Below, piece after piece: positions 8,737 through 16,546 of a DNA stretch of 34,379 bases. The number at the start of each line of letters is the position of its first letter. The stretch's first letter is position 1. The stretch spans positions 1 to 34,379 of the forward strand of contig CANJUQ010000019.1 in NCBI GenBank assembly GCA_947478175.1, read 5' to 3'. The stretch comes from Thiotrichales bacterium (GTDB lineage Bacteria > Pseudomonadota > Gammaproteobacteria > Francisellales > CACEW01). The position numbers were made by a program, and so were the translations under genes. The notes below the pieces were generated by a model. That model was not told where the DNA came from, did no database searches, and saw only the letters and a program-made list of their open reading frames with translations.

Positions 8737-8771
8737 GACGAAATAATTTCTAAATAATTTTTACCTAATTT

Positions 8772-9395
8772 CTACAGTGCCAATCTTCTATTAATTTCTG
8801 CAATCGAATGCGCGCTTAGATCACTCGTAATATTCTCACCCAACTGACGACTGATTCTGGTCGCTGAAAAAATACCTCTAACAACTACTTCTTCTTCCAT
8901 TTGATCCAATTTTTCTGTTTTTTCTATTTTTTCTGTGACCAGAAGATGCATCACTCCCAATTCATGAATTAACCTAACAATATGCCCCACTCTCGCATTA
9001 CTCAGATCTTTAAAATCAATACTGGGAAGTTCTTCAGCTTTACGCATCATCATTCCAACTGTTAAATCTTTCGGACTCACGCCTTGTTGGTGTGCCCGAA
9101 TTCCCGTCAACATGGACTGAAGATCTCCTGAAGAAACCAGTCCTAAAATCACATCTGAGCCTTCTTCGACGACTAAGAGCGATTTAACTTTTGTCATTTT
9201 CATTTCTTCAATGGCTTGATCGATCTTAGATTCTGGAGAAATACTCTCCGGCGTTCTTTCTTTAAAATCAGTAAAAACATGCATCGCTGGAGAATCTTCC
9301 GTGACTAGTTCACGCCAACGTTCTGGATGATAAAAACGAACGCCATCACCTAGTAATTGTGAACTTAACAAACTGTATTGATGTTGATTTGGCAT
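8772..9395 (-). CDS. CBS-domain pair protein
   Basis: A soluble protein of 207 residues with two CBS motifs, at about 41-100 (RTPESISPESKIDQAIEEMK ... VILGLVSSGDLQSML) and 112-186 (TVGMMMRK ... VVVRGIFSATRISRQLG). CBS pairs bind adenosyl ligands (AMP, ATP, SAM) and regulate partner proteins. There is no enzymatic or membrane domain, so it is probably a free-standing sensor with an unknown partner. A GTG at 9476 would add 27 residues, but a promoter (TTGCTA-18-TAGATT plus a GC-rich discriminator) lies inside that extension, so the ATG at 9395 is preferred. It is divergent from bamD and upstream of rho on the same strand. Confidence 0.8.
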   Translation of the reverse strand: MPNQHQYSLLSSQLLGDGVRFYHPERWRELVTEDSPAMHVFTDFKERTPESISPESKIDQAIEEMKMTKVKSLLVVEEGSDVILGLVSSGDLQSMLTGIRAHQQGVSPKDLTVGMMMRKAEELPSIDFKDLSNARVGHIVRLIHELGVMHLLVTEKIEKTEKLDQMEEEVVVRGIFSATRISRQLGENITSDLSAHSIAEINRRLAL

Positions 9396-9432
9396 GATTT
9401 TGAATAAACCTAATAAACCAGGATGAAATAAA

Positions 9433-9469
9433 GGCGCGTAATCTAGCTCGAAGCAAGAAACATTAGCAA
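9433..9469 (-). promoter_or_regulatory. Putative promoter of the CBS-domain gene
   Basis: On the minus strand TTGCTA (9469-9464), 18 bp, then TAGATT (9445-9440), followed by ACGCGCC. Transcription would start near 9431, about 36 nt before the ATG at 9395. The -35 overlaps that of the divergent bamD promoter. Confidence 0.5.
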
Positions 9470-9501
9470 GGCCCACAGCAGATCTGTTAGACTTCCCGCC
9501 C
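9463..9501 (+). promoter_or_regulatory. Putative bamD promoter
   Basis: TTAGCA (9463-9468), 18 bp, then TTAGAC (9487-9492; TAGACT at 9488 is a 19-bp alternative), followed by TTCCCGCCC. It uses the same TTAGCAA sequence, read on the other strand, as the -35 of the CBS gene. Confidence 0.45.
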
Positions 9502-9530
9502 TTTTATTTTGCAGGGTCTTTTATTTATCC

Positions 9531-10283
9531 ATGAAAAAGCTTGTGATTCTTGGCTTATGCCTCTCTACTGTTCTTTCTCTTGCACTCACCGCCTGTTCAA
9601 CGAAAGAAAAAAAAGATCCTTACATTAGCTGGCCCGCCCCTAAAATTTATGACAAAGGCCACGCCTATCTCAAAAAAGGCGACTACAACGACGCTATTAC
9701 GGCCTATGAATCGCTCAATTCTCAGTACCCCTTCAGCCCAGCCAGTCAAAATGGCGATCTAGAATTAATCTATGCCTATTATCTTTCTGGCGATCCTGCA
9801 CTTTCTCTGGCTGCCGCGTCTCGCTATATCAAACTTTACCCCAATGACCCCAATGCTGCTTATGCTTATTACATGGCAGGCGTGGTCGAATTTAATAATG
9901 GCCGTGGATTCTTAGAACGTTACTTGCCTTATCAAATGTCCCAACATCAAAGTGATAACTACGTTGCGTCTTTCAGTAGCTTCAATCAAGTACTGACGTT
10001 TTTCCCCAAAAGTTCTTATGCTCAAGACTCTCGTCGTCGCATGATTTATTTGAACAATATTATGGCGGACCATGACCTCTCAGTCGCTCAATATTATTTC
10101 AATCAAAAAGCCTATGTTGCGAGTGCCGCTCGCGCAGAAGGGATAATAATTAGCTATCCAACAACCCCGGCAGCACTTTTAGCTATGAAGCTCCTAGCAG
10201 ATTCTTATCAAGCCCTGCAGCTTTCCAACCTAGCTGACTCCGCAAATCTTTATTATCAGGCTAATCTCTCGGCTCAAAAATAG
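9531..10283 (+). CDS. bamD: Outer membrane assembly lipoprotein BamD
   Basis: Essential lipoprotein of the BAM complex that works with BamA to insert beta-barrel proteins into the outer membrane. The protein has 250 residues with a lipoprotein signal peptide and lipobox LTAC, so Cys22 is the predicted lipidated residue. TPR-like repeats follow: YDKGHAYLKKGDYNDAITAY (about 40-59), QNGDLELIYAYYLSGDPALS, and AQYYFNQKAYVASAARAEGI. The FNNGRGFLERYLPYQMSQHQ segment is typical of the family. Length and domain order are normal. The promoter is shared back to back with the CBS gene, and a DMT permease gene follows 28 bp downstream. Confidence 0.93.
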   Translation: MKKLVILGLCLSTVLSLALTACSTKEKKDPYISWPAPKIYDKGHAYLKKGDYNDAITAYESLNSQYPFSPASQNGDLELIYAYYLSGDPALSLAAASRYIKLYPNDPNAAYAYYMAGVVEFNNGRGFLERYLPYQMSQHQSDNYVASFSSFNQVLTFFPKSSYAQDSRRRMIYLNNIMADHDLSVAQYYFNQKAYVASAARAEGIIISYPTTPAALLAMKLLADSYQALQLSNLADSANLYYQANLSAQK

Positions 10284-10311
10284 ACTCAAAAATCCTAGAG
10301 GGCTTTAGCCT

Positions 10312-11184
10312 ATGGCAAATCGTGCCAGTCTCCATGCCGATGGTTTATTGCTCCTAGCGACGCTCGCTTGGGGCATTACTTTTCCCTTAATTAAAAACGC
10401 CGTTGCTTATGTCGATCCTGCCACGTTTGTCACTATTCGATTTTCGATTGGCGCTTTAATTTTATTGCCCTTTGTCTTTAGATCCGTCATTCATGCAGAT
10501 CTCAAAACTTTTTTATTTGGATTACTCATTGGATTTTTAAACGCCGGGGTTTATTTCACTCAGACCGAAGGCATGGAGACTATTTCAGCTGCTGAAGGGG
10601 CTTTTATTACAGGGCTGAATGTTTTATTTGTCCCCCTATTTTTAATTTTCTTTCGCATGGGAAAACCTAAATTCAAAGACTTTGTTTGCAGCTTAATTTG
10701 TCTCTTTGGAATTTTTGTTTTAACAGACGCTGGATTTGTTTCTATTCAAGCGGGTGTTTATTGGGTCATTGCCGGGTCTATTTTTTCTGCTATCGCTATT
10801 TTGGCTTTACAAAAATGCTCTCAACATAATCAACATTTGGATGCCCTCGCTTTTTTCCAAGTGATTGGGACCATCATAATTATCACCCCTCTGAGTTTAG
10901 GATCCCCCTATAAACCCGCTTTTGAGCTAGTCCCTTTTTTGTGCATTATTTTCTGTGCCGTTTTTGCAACTAGTTTTGCCTTACTTGCCCAAACCCGTTA
11001 TCAAAGACTGACCAGTCCTTCTCGTGCTGCCTTGATTTTCGCCCTTGAACCCGTCTTTGCTACTTTCTTTAGTTATTTTATCAATGGCGCTGCGCCCACT
11101 TGGCGAACCTTGTTGGGCGGCGCCATTATTCTTTTAAGTATTTTGTCTTCTGAGCTTTGGGGTAAGGGCGGTAAAAAAATATAA
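10312..11184 (+). CDS. DMT (EamA) family permease
   Basis: Inner-membrane transporter of the drug/metabolite superfamily, 290 residues with about ten hydrophobic segments arranged as two EamA repeats. The first repeat begins LLLLATLAWGITFPLIKNAV and the second AGVYWVIAGSIFSAIAILAL. The ends of the repeats carry the typical sequences FITGLNVLFVPLFLIFF and ALIFALEPVFATFFSYFING. Members export amino acids or metabolites, but the substrate cannot be told from sequence. A GAGGG at about 11 nt before the ATG may serve as ribosome binding site. It lies between bamD and mrp and may be co-transcribed with bamD. Confidence 0.88.
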   Translation: MANRASLHADGLLLLATLAWGITFPLIKNAVAYVDPATFVTIRFSIGALILLPFVFRSVIHADLKTFLFGLLIGFLNAGVYFTQTEGMETISAAEGAFITGLNVLFVPLFLIFFRMGKPKFKDFVCSLICLFGIFVLTDAGFVSIQAGVYWVIAGSIFSAIAILALQKCSQHNQHLDALAFFQVIGTIIIITPLSLGSPYKPAFELVPFLCIIFCAVFATSFALLAQTRYQRLTSPSRAALIFALEPVFATFFSYFINGAAPTWRTLLGGAIILLSILSSELWGKGGKKI

Positions 11185-11191
11185 ATCCAGG

Positions 11192-11207
11192 TATAGTCCG
11201 CGCCCTG
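11192..11207 (+). promoter_or_regulatory. Putative -10 and discriminator ahead of mrp
   Basis: TATAGT (11192-11197) followed by CCGCGCCCTG. This is the same -10 plus GC-rich discriminator design as elsewhere in the window. No good -35 is visible in the A-rich stretch upstream. Confidence 0.4.
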
Positions 11208-11237
11208 TTTGAATTAAATAGCGCCTATGAATTTCTC

Positions 11238-12425
11238 ATGACTGATTTAAATGATTTAAATTTAAAAAATAACCCAGAAAATAACCCAGAAAATAATCTA
11301 GAAAATAACTTAAAAAATTTAATTAATAATTTAATAGATCCTTATCATGGCCATACTTTCGAACAGGCCAAATGTCTTATTCAAATCAATTTAAATAACC
11401 CAGTTAACCCCGAAATTATTTTAATAATTTTAACTATTGGTTATCCGCTTAATTCTGATTCTCAAAAAAAACTATCTGAAAAAATTTCTGAACAAATCTC
11501 TGAGCAAATCTCTGAGCAAATTCAAATTAATTTTCCAGAGTTTTCTAATTTAAATATCCAAATCAAAATCAATTCTAAAATAGCCTCTCACCAAGTCCAG
11601 CCAGGCTTAACAGGCATTCCCAATATTAAAAATATTATTGCTGTCGCTTCTGGCAAAGGCGGCGTCGGTAAATCAACGACAGCGGTTAACTTAGCTTTGG
11701 CTTTATCTTATGAAGGGGCTTCTGTTGGATTATTAGATGCTGATATTTATGGCCCTTCTGTGCCTCTCATGATGGGAACGTTTGACCCACCCACCAGCTC
11801 AGATCAAAAGTCTATTAATCCTGTTTTAAAACATGGCTTACAAACCATGTCCATTGGCTACTTAGTCGATACAGAAACCCCCATGATTTGGCGTGGCCCC
11901 ATGGTATCAACGGCTTTAAAGCAATTATTAAATGACTGTCGTTGGAATAATCTGGATTATTTAATTATCGACTTACCCCCTGGGACGGGTGATATTCAAC
12001 TCACTCTTTCTCAAAAAGTTCCTGTGAGTGGCTCTGTGATTATTACTACGCCACAAGATTTAGCTTTAATGGATGTTAGACGTGCCGTCAAAATGTTCGA
12101 AAAAGTCAACGTCCCCGTTTTAGGAGTGATCGAAAATATGTCGACTCACCAATGCTCTCAATGCGGCCATATTGAACCCATTTTTGGCGAACACGGGGGA
12201 GAGAAAATATCCCAAGAATGCCGTGTCCCACTCTTAGGCCAATTGCCCTTAGATATTCAAATTAGAAAATCAATTGACCAGGGCTGCCCAACAGTGATTC
12301 AAGATCCCAATAGTGCTCTCTCTAAAATTTATAGAACCCTAGCTTTGAAACTTACCGCGAATCTCTCGTTGCGAGCTAAAAATTACTCGATAAAATTCCC
12401 GCGCGTTGTTATCCAAAACGATTAA
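11238..12425 (+). CDS. mrp: Iron-sulfur cluster carrier protein Mrp/ApbC
   Basis: P-loop ATPase of the MinD/Mrp family that binds and transfers Fe-S clusters in the cytoplasm. The 395 residues carry a deviant Walker A GKGGVGKST at 139-147, LLDADIYGPS, the Walker B region IIDLPPGTGD, and the Mrp-specific CxxC (Cys306, Cys309) in STHQCSQCGH that holds the cluster. The first 110 residues replace a normal MIP18-like domain with a longer region holding two low-complexity repeats: NNPENNPENNLENN at 11-24 and ISEQ units at 83-95. A degenerate MIP18 segment lies between them. The short ORF MNFS at 11227 ends in the TGA that overlaps this ATG. dcd follows, as in several gammaproteobacteria. Confidence 0.93.
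   Translation: MTDLNDLNLKNNPENNPENNLENNLKNLINNLIDPYHGHTFEQAKCLIQINLNNPVNPEIILIILTIGYPLNSDSQKKLSEKISEQISEQISEQIQINFPEFSNLNIQIKINSKIASHQVQPGLTGIPNIKNIIAVASGKGGVGKSTTAVNLALALSYEGASVGLLDADIYGPSVPLMMGTFDPPTSSDQKSINPVLKHGLQTMSIGYLVDTETPMIWRGPMVSTALKQLLNDCRWNNLDYLIIDLPPGTGDIQLTLSQKVPVSGSVIITTPQDLALMDVRRAVKMFEKVNVPVLGVIENMSTHQCSQCGHIEPIFGEHGGEKISQECRVPLLGQLPLDIQIRKSIDQGCPTVIQDPNSALSKIYRTLALKLTANLSLRAKNYSIKFPRVVIQND
11268..11525 (+). repeat. Two 12-bp-period tandem repeats inside mrp
   Basis: Imperfect 12-bp repeats coding for PENN/LENN units (11268-11309) and for SEQI units (11475-11525). Both keep the frame and both lie outside the ATPase domain, so they can change length without disrupting the enzyme. 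Confidence 0.65.
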
Positions 12426-12485
12426 CAAAACAACTAATCAATCTTTTAAATAAAATAATTTATAAATTAAATTAAGGACCCGCTC

Positions 12486-13070
12486 ATGCCCAGTATCAAA
12501 GCAGACCATTGGATTCGTAAACGTTCCGAAGAAGGCATGATCGAGCCATTTGAACCCAATCAAGTCAGCCATGTGAATGGCCAAAAAATTGTGTCTTATG
12601 GCACTTCGAGTTATGGCTATGACGTCAGATGCGCCAATGAATTTAAAATATTTACCAATATTAATTCAGCCATTATTGACCCAAAAGATTTTTCCGAGCA
12701 TAGCTTTGTCGATCTTAAAAACGACGTTTGTATTATCCCGCCCAACTCTTTTGCATTGGCCAGGACCATTGAATATTTCAGGATCCCCAGAGATGTCTTA
12801 GTAATCTGTTTGGGGAAATCGACTTATGCACGCTGCGGCATCATTGTAAATGTCACGCCCTTAGAACCTGAATGGGAAGGTCATGTGACATTAGAATTTT
12901 CGAATACAACGCCATTGCCTGCCAAGATTTATGCCAATGAAGGCGTCGCCCAAATGCTATTTATCCAATCCGATGAAGTTTGCGATGTGTCTTACAAAGA
13001 TCGCCAGGGAAAATATCAAGGCCAAACGGGTGTGACTTTGCCGAAGATGCTGAATAAAAATCTTAAATAA
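12486..13070 (+). CDS. dcd: dCTP deaminase
   Basis: Deaminates dCTP to dUTP, the main source of dUMP for thymidylate synthesis in many gammaproteobacteria. At 194 residues it is close to E. coli Dcd (193). The trimeric dUTPase-like fold is shown by [13 protein letters not shown], the nucleotide-binding [21 protein letters not shown] (about 115-135), which holds the catalytic Glu, [10 protein letters not shown], and the C-terminal lid [16 protein letters not shown] lies about 8 nt before the ATG. It follows mrp by 60 bp and converges on tsaC. Confidence 0.96.
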   Translation: MPSIKADHWIRKRSEEGMIEPFEPNQVSHVNGQKIVSYGTSSYGYDVRCANEFKIFTNINSAIIDPKDFSEHSFVDLKNDVCIIPPNSFALARTIEYFRIPRDVLVICLGKSTYARCGIIVNVTPLEPEWEGHVTLEFSNTTPLPAKIYANEGVAQMLFIQSDEVCDVSYKDRQGKYQGQTGVTLPKMLNKNLK

Positions 13071-13089
13071 AAAAATACTAAAAAATACT

Positions 13090-13641
13090 CTAGCGAATCT
13101 GTTTTCCACTGAGGAGATCAAAGATAGCCGTTGGTTTGTCTAAATTTCCCAAAGCGCCTGCTGCAATAAAAAAATCTTCACCGAAATAATTTTTAATTTC
13201 TAAAACAGATTTAGCTGGCAGGTGCTGGGTTAAATTAGCACTGGTAGAAACCAAGGGACGACCTAATTTTTTAGCAATCTCAGATAAAACAGGATGCGCA
13301 CTGATTCGAATCGCCAAAGTCTCATGATCTCCCTTTAGATAAACAGGAACTTGATTTGAACTGGGTATTAAATAAGTCACCGGGCCCGGCCAAATTTTTT
13401 TTAATATTTCTTGATGCTCGGGAGAAATAATTTGAAGCCAATCTTGGCAATTTTTTAAATCATCTGTAATTAAAATAAAGCCTTTATTAAAATTTCTAGA
13501 TTTTAATTTTAATAATTTTTTAACTGCTTCAGGGTTCAGAGCATCAACGCTCAAGCCATAAACAGATTCTGTGGGAATAGCGATTACCTCGCCTTCAAGC
13601 AATTTTTGGACAGATTGATCAATATTCATCAGGTTTATCAT
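13090..13641 (-). CDS. tsaC: Threonylcarbamoyl-AMP synthase TsaC
   Basis: Makes L-threonylcarbamoyladenylate from threonine, bicarbonate and ATP for t6A modification of ANN-decoding tRNAs. The 183 residues form the short YrdC type without the C-terminal Sua5 domain. Family sequences are IAIPTESVYGLSVDA (about 20-34), LLKLKSRNFNKGFILI (KxR motif), WPGPVTYLIP, LAIRISAHPVL and PLVSTSANLT. An ATG four codons further in is an alternative start; neither has a clear ribosome binding site, the upstream sequence being nearly all A/T. It is convergent with dcd, with 19 bp between them. Confidence 0.93.
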   Translation of the reverse strand: MINLMNIDQSVQKLLEGEVIAIPTESVYGLSVDALNPEAVKKLLKLKSRNFNKGFILITDDLKNCQDWLQIISPEHQEILKKIWPGPVTYLIPSSNQVPVYLKGDHETLAIRISAHPVLSEIAKKLGRPLVSTSANLTQHLPAKSVLEIKNYFGEDFFIAAGALGNLDKPTAIFDLLSGKQIR

Positions 13642-13721
13642 GGGTTATTTTTTTAATATTTTTTAATATTTTTTTAAAAAGCCGCAAACAGTAACACCCT
13701 AGTTTGGTGATCTCAAAGTTT

Positions 13722-13736
13722 TATACTCGCCCGCCC
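13722..13736 (+). promoter_or_regulatory. Putative -10 and discriminator of the porin gene
   Basis: TATACT (13722-13727) followed by CGCCCGCCC. The -35 is weak (TAGTTT at 13700, 16-bp spacer). It lies 21 bp before the porin ATG, so the 5' leader would be very short. Confidence 0.45.
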
Positions 13737-13756
13737 AAAATTGGATATCGCTTTTC

Positions 13757-15028
13757 ATGCAAAAAATTTCTCTCAAAACTTTATTAAAAATTAATTTTTT
13801 TTTCACGGCCTATTGGACTGTTCTTTATGCCAGTGCTGCAGGGAACTTAGGTAATCAAGAAATTTTGGGTGGTATTGAAATCCCCCCATCTATTTATAAT
13901 TCTCAAAGTAACAATGATTTTCTCTATAACGATACTCAGCATTCGATTGGCGCAACGACTGAACATAACAGAATTCCTTCTTTGCTAAGCCTCTTAGCTC
14001 AATACCCCAATGGTGCTCCGCCCCTGTTGATAGGCATTAAAGCTGAATTCGATGCGGCTTATTCTGACAATACTCAGCTGACTTATGTCCCACCGTTCAA
14101 TGGCTATGACCCCGAAAAACATTCAGCCACTCATGTTTGGTTTGATAAATGGCGACTTCCCATAGTCGCGACTTATCAGGATGCCTGGCATTTAGAAGTT
14201 CAGCCTCAAGCCAAGGGCTCTGACCTGACGATCTTAGAAGGCTCTGTGTTTTACGGAGATCTAACAAAATCGTCCCTCTATGCTTATTTAGGTCGGGAAT
14301 ATATCGACTTTGCGCCTTTTAATACTTTTATTCCCTACAACGACCCGTTAAACAAAAATTACTTCAGGCCTCTCCCTCAAGATACGGCTAGTGTTGGCTT
14401 TGAAAATAAAAATATTCTTTCAGAGTTTTCTTTTTTTAGAACAGACAGTACCAATAGTGGCGATCAACAACTGAATAATTTCGCCTATGAATTTTTATAT
14501 CGGTTTAATCTTCCCAACTCCAATAATTTCAAACTCGGCGCCAGCTATATAGAAAATATTAATAACACCCAAGCCGGTTTGAGCAACTTAACCTCTAGTG
14601 ATGACGGCCTTCTCCCGGCGGTAGACTTAAACGCTTATTTAACCTGGCAACCGTTTGGAATCTTGGCTGAATACGATTCGACGACTAAAAAAGTCAATAA
14701 TATTGATAATAATAACGTCCTTATTTCTGCCTATGACTTAGAGCTAGCCTATAACCAATCTATCTTTAATAAGCCCACGACTTTTTCCATGAGCTACAGC
14801 AAAACTCAAGGATTAAATGGCGTTGACGGTGCAGGATTTAATTCTCAATTCAGTGAAACACTCTTAGGTGATAATGATATGTTTTCAGCTTCTATTGCCA
14901 TGGAATTTGCTCAGAACTTCTATCTATCTCTGGAAGCTGACCGTGTGAGTCAATACACCGAATTATCTACTAGCAGCCCCAAAGGTTATTTTAATATCGT
15001 CACCGCTGACTGCGTCTGGTTTTTCTAA
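13757..15028 (+). CDS. Outer membrane porin, LbtU-like
   Basis: A predicted outer membrane beta-barrel of 423 residues with a signal peptide ending near YASA (about residue 27). The mature part is rich in alternating aromatic/hydrophobic strands and ends in Phe (VWFF), as barrels recognised by BamA do. The segment LYAYLGREYIDFAPFNTF followed by NDPL resembles the conserved part of the Legionella LbtU siderophore-porin family. If correct, it may take up an iron chelate across the outer membrane without a TonB-type plug; no plug domain is seen. The family assignment is by recall and moderate; barrel porin is surer than siderophore specificity. The stop overlaps the convergent phosphorylase gene by 4 bp. 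Confidence 0.65.
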   Translation: MQKISLKTLLKINFFFTAYWTVLYASAAGNLGNQEILGGIEIPPSIYNSQSNNDFLYNDTQHSIGATTEHNRIPSLLSLLAQYPNGAPPLLIGIKAEFDAAYSDNTQLTYVPPFNGYDPEKHSATHVWFDKWRLPIVATYQDAWHLEVQPQAKGSDLTILEGSVFYGDLTKSSLYAYLGREYIDFAPFNTFIPYNDPLNKNYFRPLPQDTASVGFENKNILSEFSFFRTDSTNSGDQQLNNFAYEFLYRFNLPNSNNFKLGASYIENINNTQAGLSNLTSSDDGLLPAVDLNAYLTWQPFGILAEYDSTTKKVNNIDNNNVLISAYDLELAYNQSIFNKPTTFSMSYSKTQGLNGVDGAGFNSQFSETLLGDNDMFSASIAMEFAQNFYLSLEADRVSQYTELSTSSPKGYFNIVTADCVWFF

Positions 15029-16299
15029 AAAATTTTTAAAAAATTCTGACTGTACTGTTTGGCTATTTCTAAAAATTCTTTTGAATTCGCATGCAAAGTA
15101 AATAAAGGCTGCTCTTTCTGAACCCAATCCCCAATAGAGATATGCAAATCGACTCCGGCTTCTTTGTCATTAGGCGCGCCGGCTAATTTTGCCAATTGCG
15201 AAAAAAAACTGCAGTCTATATTTTGAATTTTTTTACTCTGATCTGAAAAAACAGTATGAGTATAAAGCGCTGACTTAGGCAGATTTAAGCCCCCCTGAGC
15301 CTCACAAATTTTTTCGAATTTCTTCCAAGCCAATCCAGTTTCTAAAGTTTTCTTGGCTAAATCCAAACCCTGCCCCTTTTGCGAAACACCGCCCAGCTCT
15401 AATAATTTCCCAGCTAAATCTAAAGCTTTATTTTTAAGATCTTCAGGAGGATTTTTATTATTTAAAACACTCAGAACATCTCGGGCTTCAAGGGCTGGCC
15501 CAATGCCTCGTCCAATCGGACGAGTACCGTCTGACTCTAAAATTAAAAGCTGCAGTCCTATTAAATCTCCGACTGATTTTAATAATCGGCTGAGCTTATG
15601 AGCTTTAAGTTCTGAATTAATTTTGATAGCAGGCCCGACAGGGATATCAATCAAAATATGACTGGCCCCGGCGCCAATTTTTTTAGAAAGAATAGAAGCA
15701 ACCATTTGACCCAGAATTCCTAAACCTAATTTTTTTTCAACTTGAATTAAAAAACGATCCGCCGGAGAAATTGTCATCGCCCCACCCCAGACAATACAGC
15801 CTCCCTCTAATTCAACCACACGACGCATTTCAGCCATGTTTAAATCAACGCGCGTTAATACTTCCATTGTATCAGCCGTTCCAGAGGGCGAAGTAATCGC
15901 CCTAGAAGATGTCTTAGGAATAATCAGACCATTGGCGGCCACAATAGAAACAACAATTGGCGTTGTCCTATTACCCGGAACACCACCAACACAATGTTTA
16001 TCCATGATGGGTTTATCCATAATTTTTTCAGCGCCCAACGAATCCCAATTTAAACAATCGCCGATATTCACCATGGCGCGCGTCAACGCTCCAACTTCAT
16101 GAGTAGACAAACCCATCAAACGACAGGTCGTCAAAAAACAAGCCGTATGTTCTGGGGTTAACTCTCCACTCACAATTTCTGAAAGAAGTTTTTCTAATCC
16201 AATCAACTTTAATTCATGGCCATCCATTTTAGATTTAATCAAGTCCATCGAATTTAAAGCGCTTAGAGAGCCCGGAGTTATTGGAAAATTTGGATTCAT
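15025..16299 (-). CDS. Thymidine/AMP phosphorylase family enzyme, short form
   Basis: Nucleoside phosphorylase of the DeoA/AMP phosphorylase family, cleaving nucleosides or NMPs with phosphate to give a sugar phosphate and base. The 424 residues carry the family signatures DKHCVGGVPGNRTTPIVVSI (phosphate/Mg site) and KTSSRAITSPSGTADTMEVL (base binding). GCIVWGGAMTISPADR and ESDGTRPIGRGIGPALEARD are also characteristic. These features are closer to the AMP-phosphorylase/'putative thymidine phosphorylase' subgroup than to E. coli DeoA. That subgroup usually has about 500 residues with an extra N-terminal domain of about 80; here it is missing and the protein begins at the helical domain. The true substrate (thymidine or AMP) is undetermined. 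Confidence 0.85.
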   Translation of the reverse strand: MNPNFPITPGSLSALNSMDLIKSKMDGHELKLIGLEKLLSEIVSGELTPEHTACFLTTCRLMGLSTHEVGALTRAMVNIGDCLNWDSLGAEKIMDKPIMDKHCVGGVPGNRTTPIVVSIVAANGLIIPKTSSRAITSPSGTADTMEVLTRVDLNMAEMRRVVELEGGCIVWGGAMTISPADRFLIQVEKKLGLGILGQMVASILSKKIGAGASHILIDIPVGPAIKINSELKAHKLSRLLKSVGDLIGLQLLILESDGTRPIGRGIGPALEARDVLSVLNNKNPPEDLKNKALDLAGKLLELGGVSQKGQGLDLAKKTLETGLAWKKFEKICEAQGGLNLPKSALYTHTVFSDQSKKIQNIDCSFFSQLAKLAGAPNDKEAGVDLHISIGDWVQKEQPLFTLHANSKEFLEIAKQYSQNFLKIF

Positions 16300-16325
16300 G
16301 CGTTTTTGATCTCTGTTTTAAAAAA

Positions 16326-16336
16326 GGGAGATTGTA
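16326..16336 (-). promoter_or_regulatory. Putative -10 of the phosphorylase gene
   Basis: On the minus strand TACAAT (16336-16331) is followed by CTCCC. A weak TTTTGA (16358-16353) lies 16 bp upstream. The leader is about 30 nt before the ATG at 16299. Confidence 0.35.
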
Positions 16337-16546
16337 AAGTGATTTACAAAAATCAAAATAAATATACAAGACAGGGTCTGTTTTAAATTTTAATTGAAAG
16401 TTTATTACGTCAATTGATTAAAAGTTTTATCTTTATTTAAATCTAAAAGTCTTGAGTTCATGATCCCGTGATCCAAAAATCATCGTCATGCTCTTGAGCG
16501 TTTTTATTAATCACTATTTATCTATAAATCTATAAGGGTCTTCTCA

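Noticed and set aside
13642..13680. A/T-rich tract TTTTTTAATATTTTTTAATA upstream of tsaC as a special element
   Set aside because: Simple low-complexity sequence ahead of a start codon; no symmetrical or repeated unit beyond composition.
16485..16506. GCTC-TT-GAGC followed by a T run as an intrinsic terminator
   Set aside because: Stem of only four pairs with a 2-nt loop, placed upstream of a gene on the same strand with no transcript ending there; too weak.
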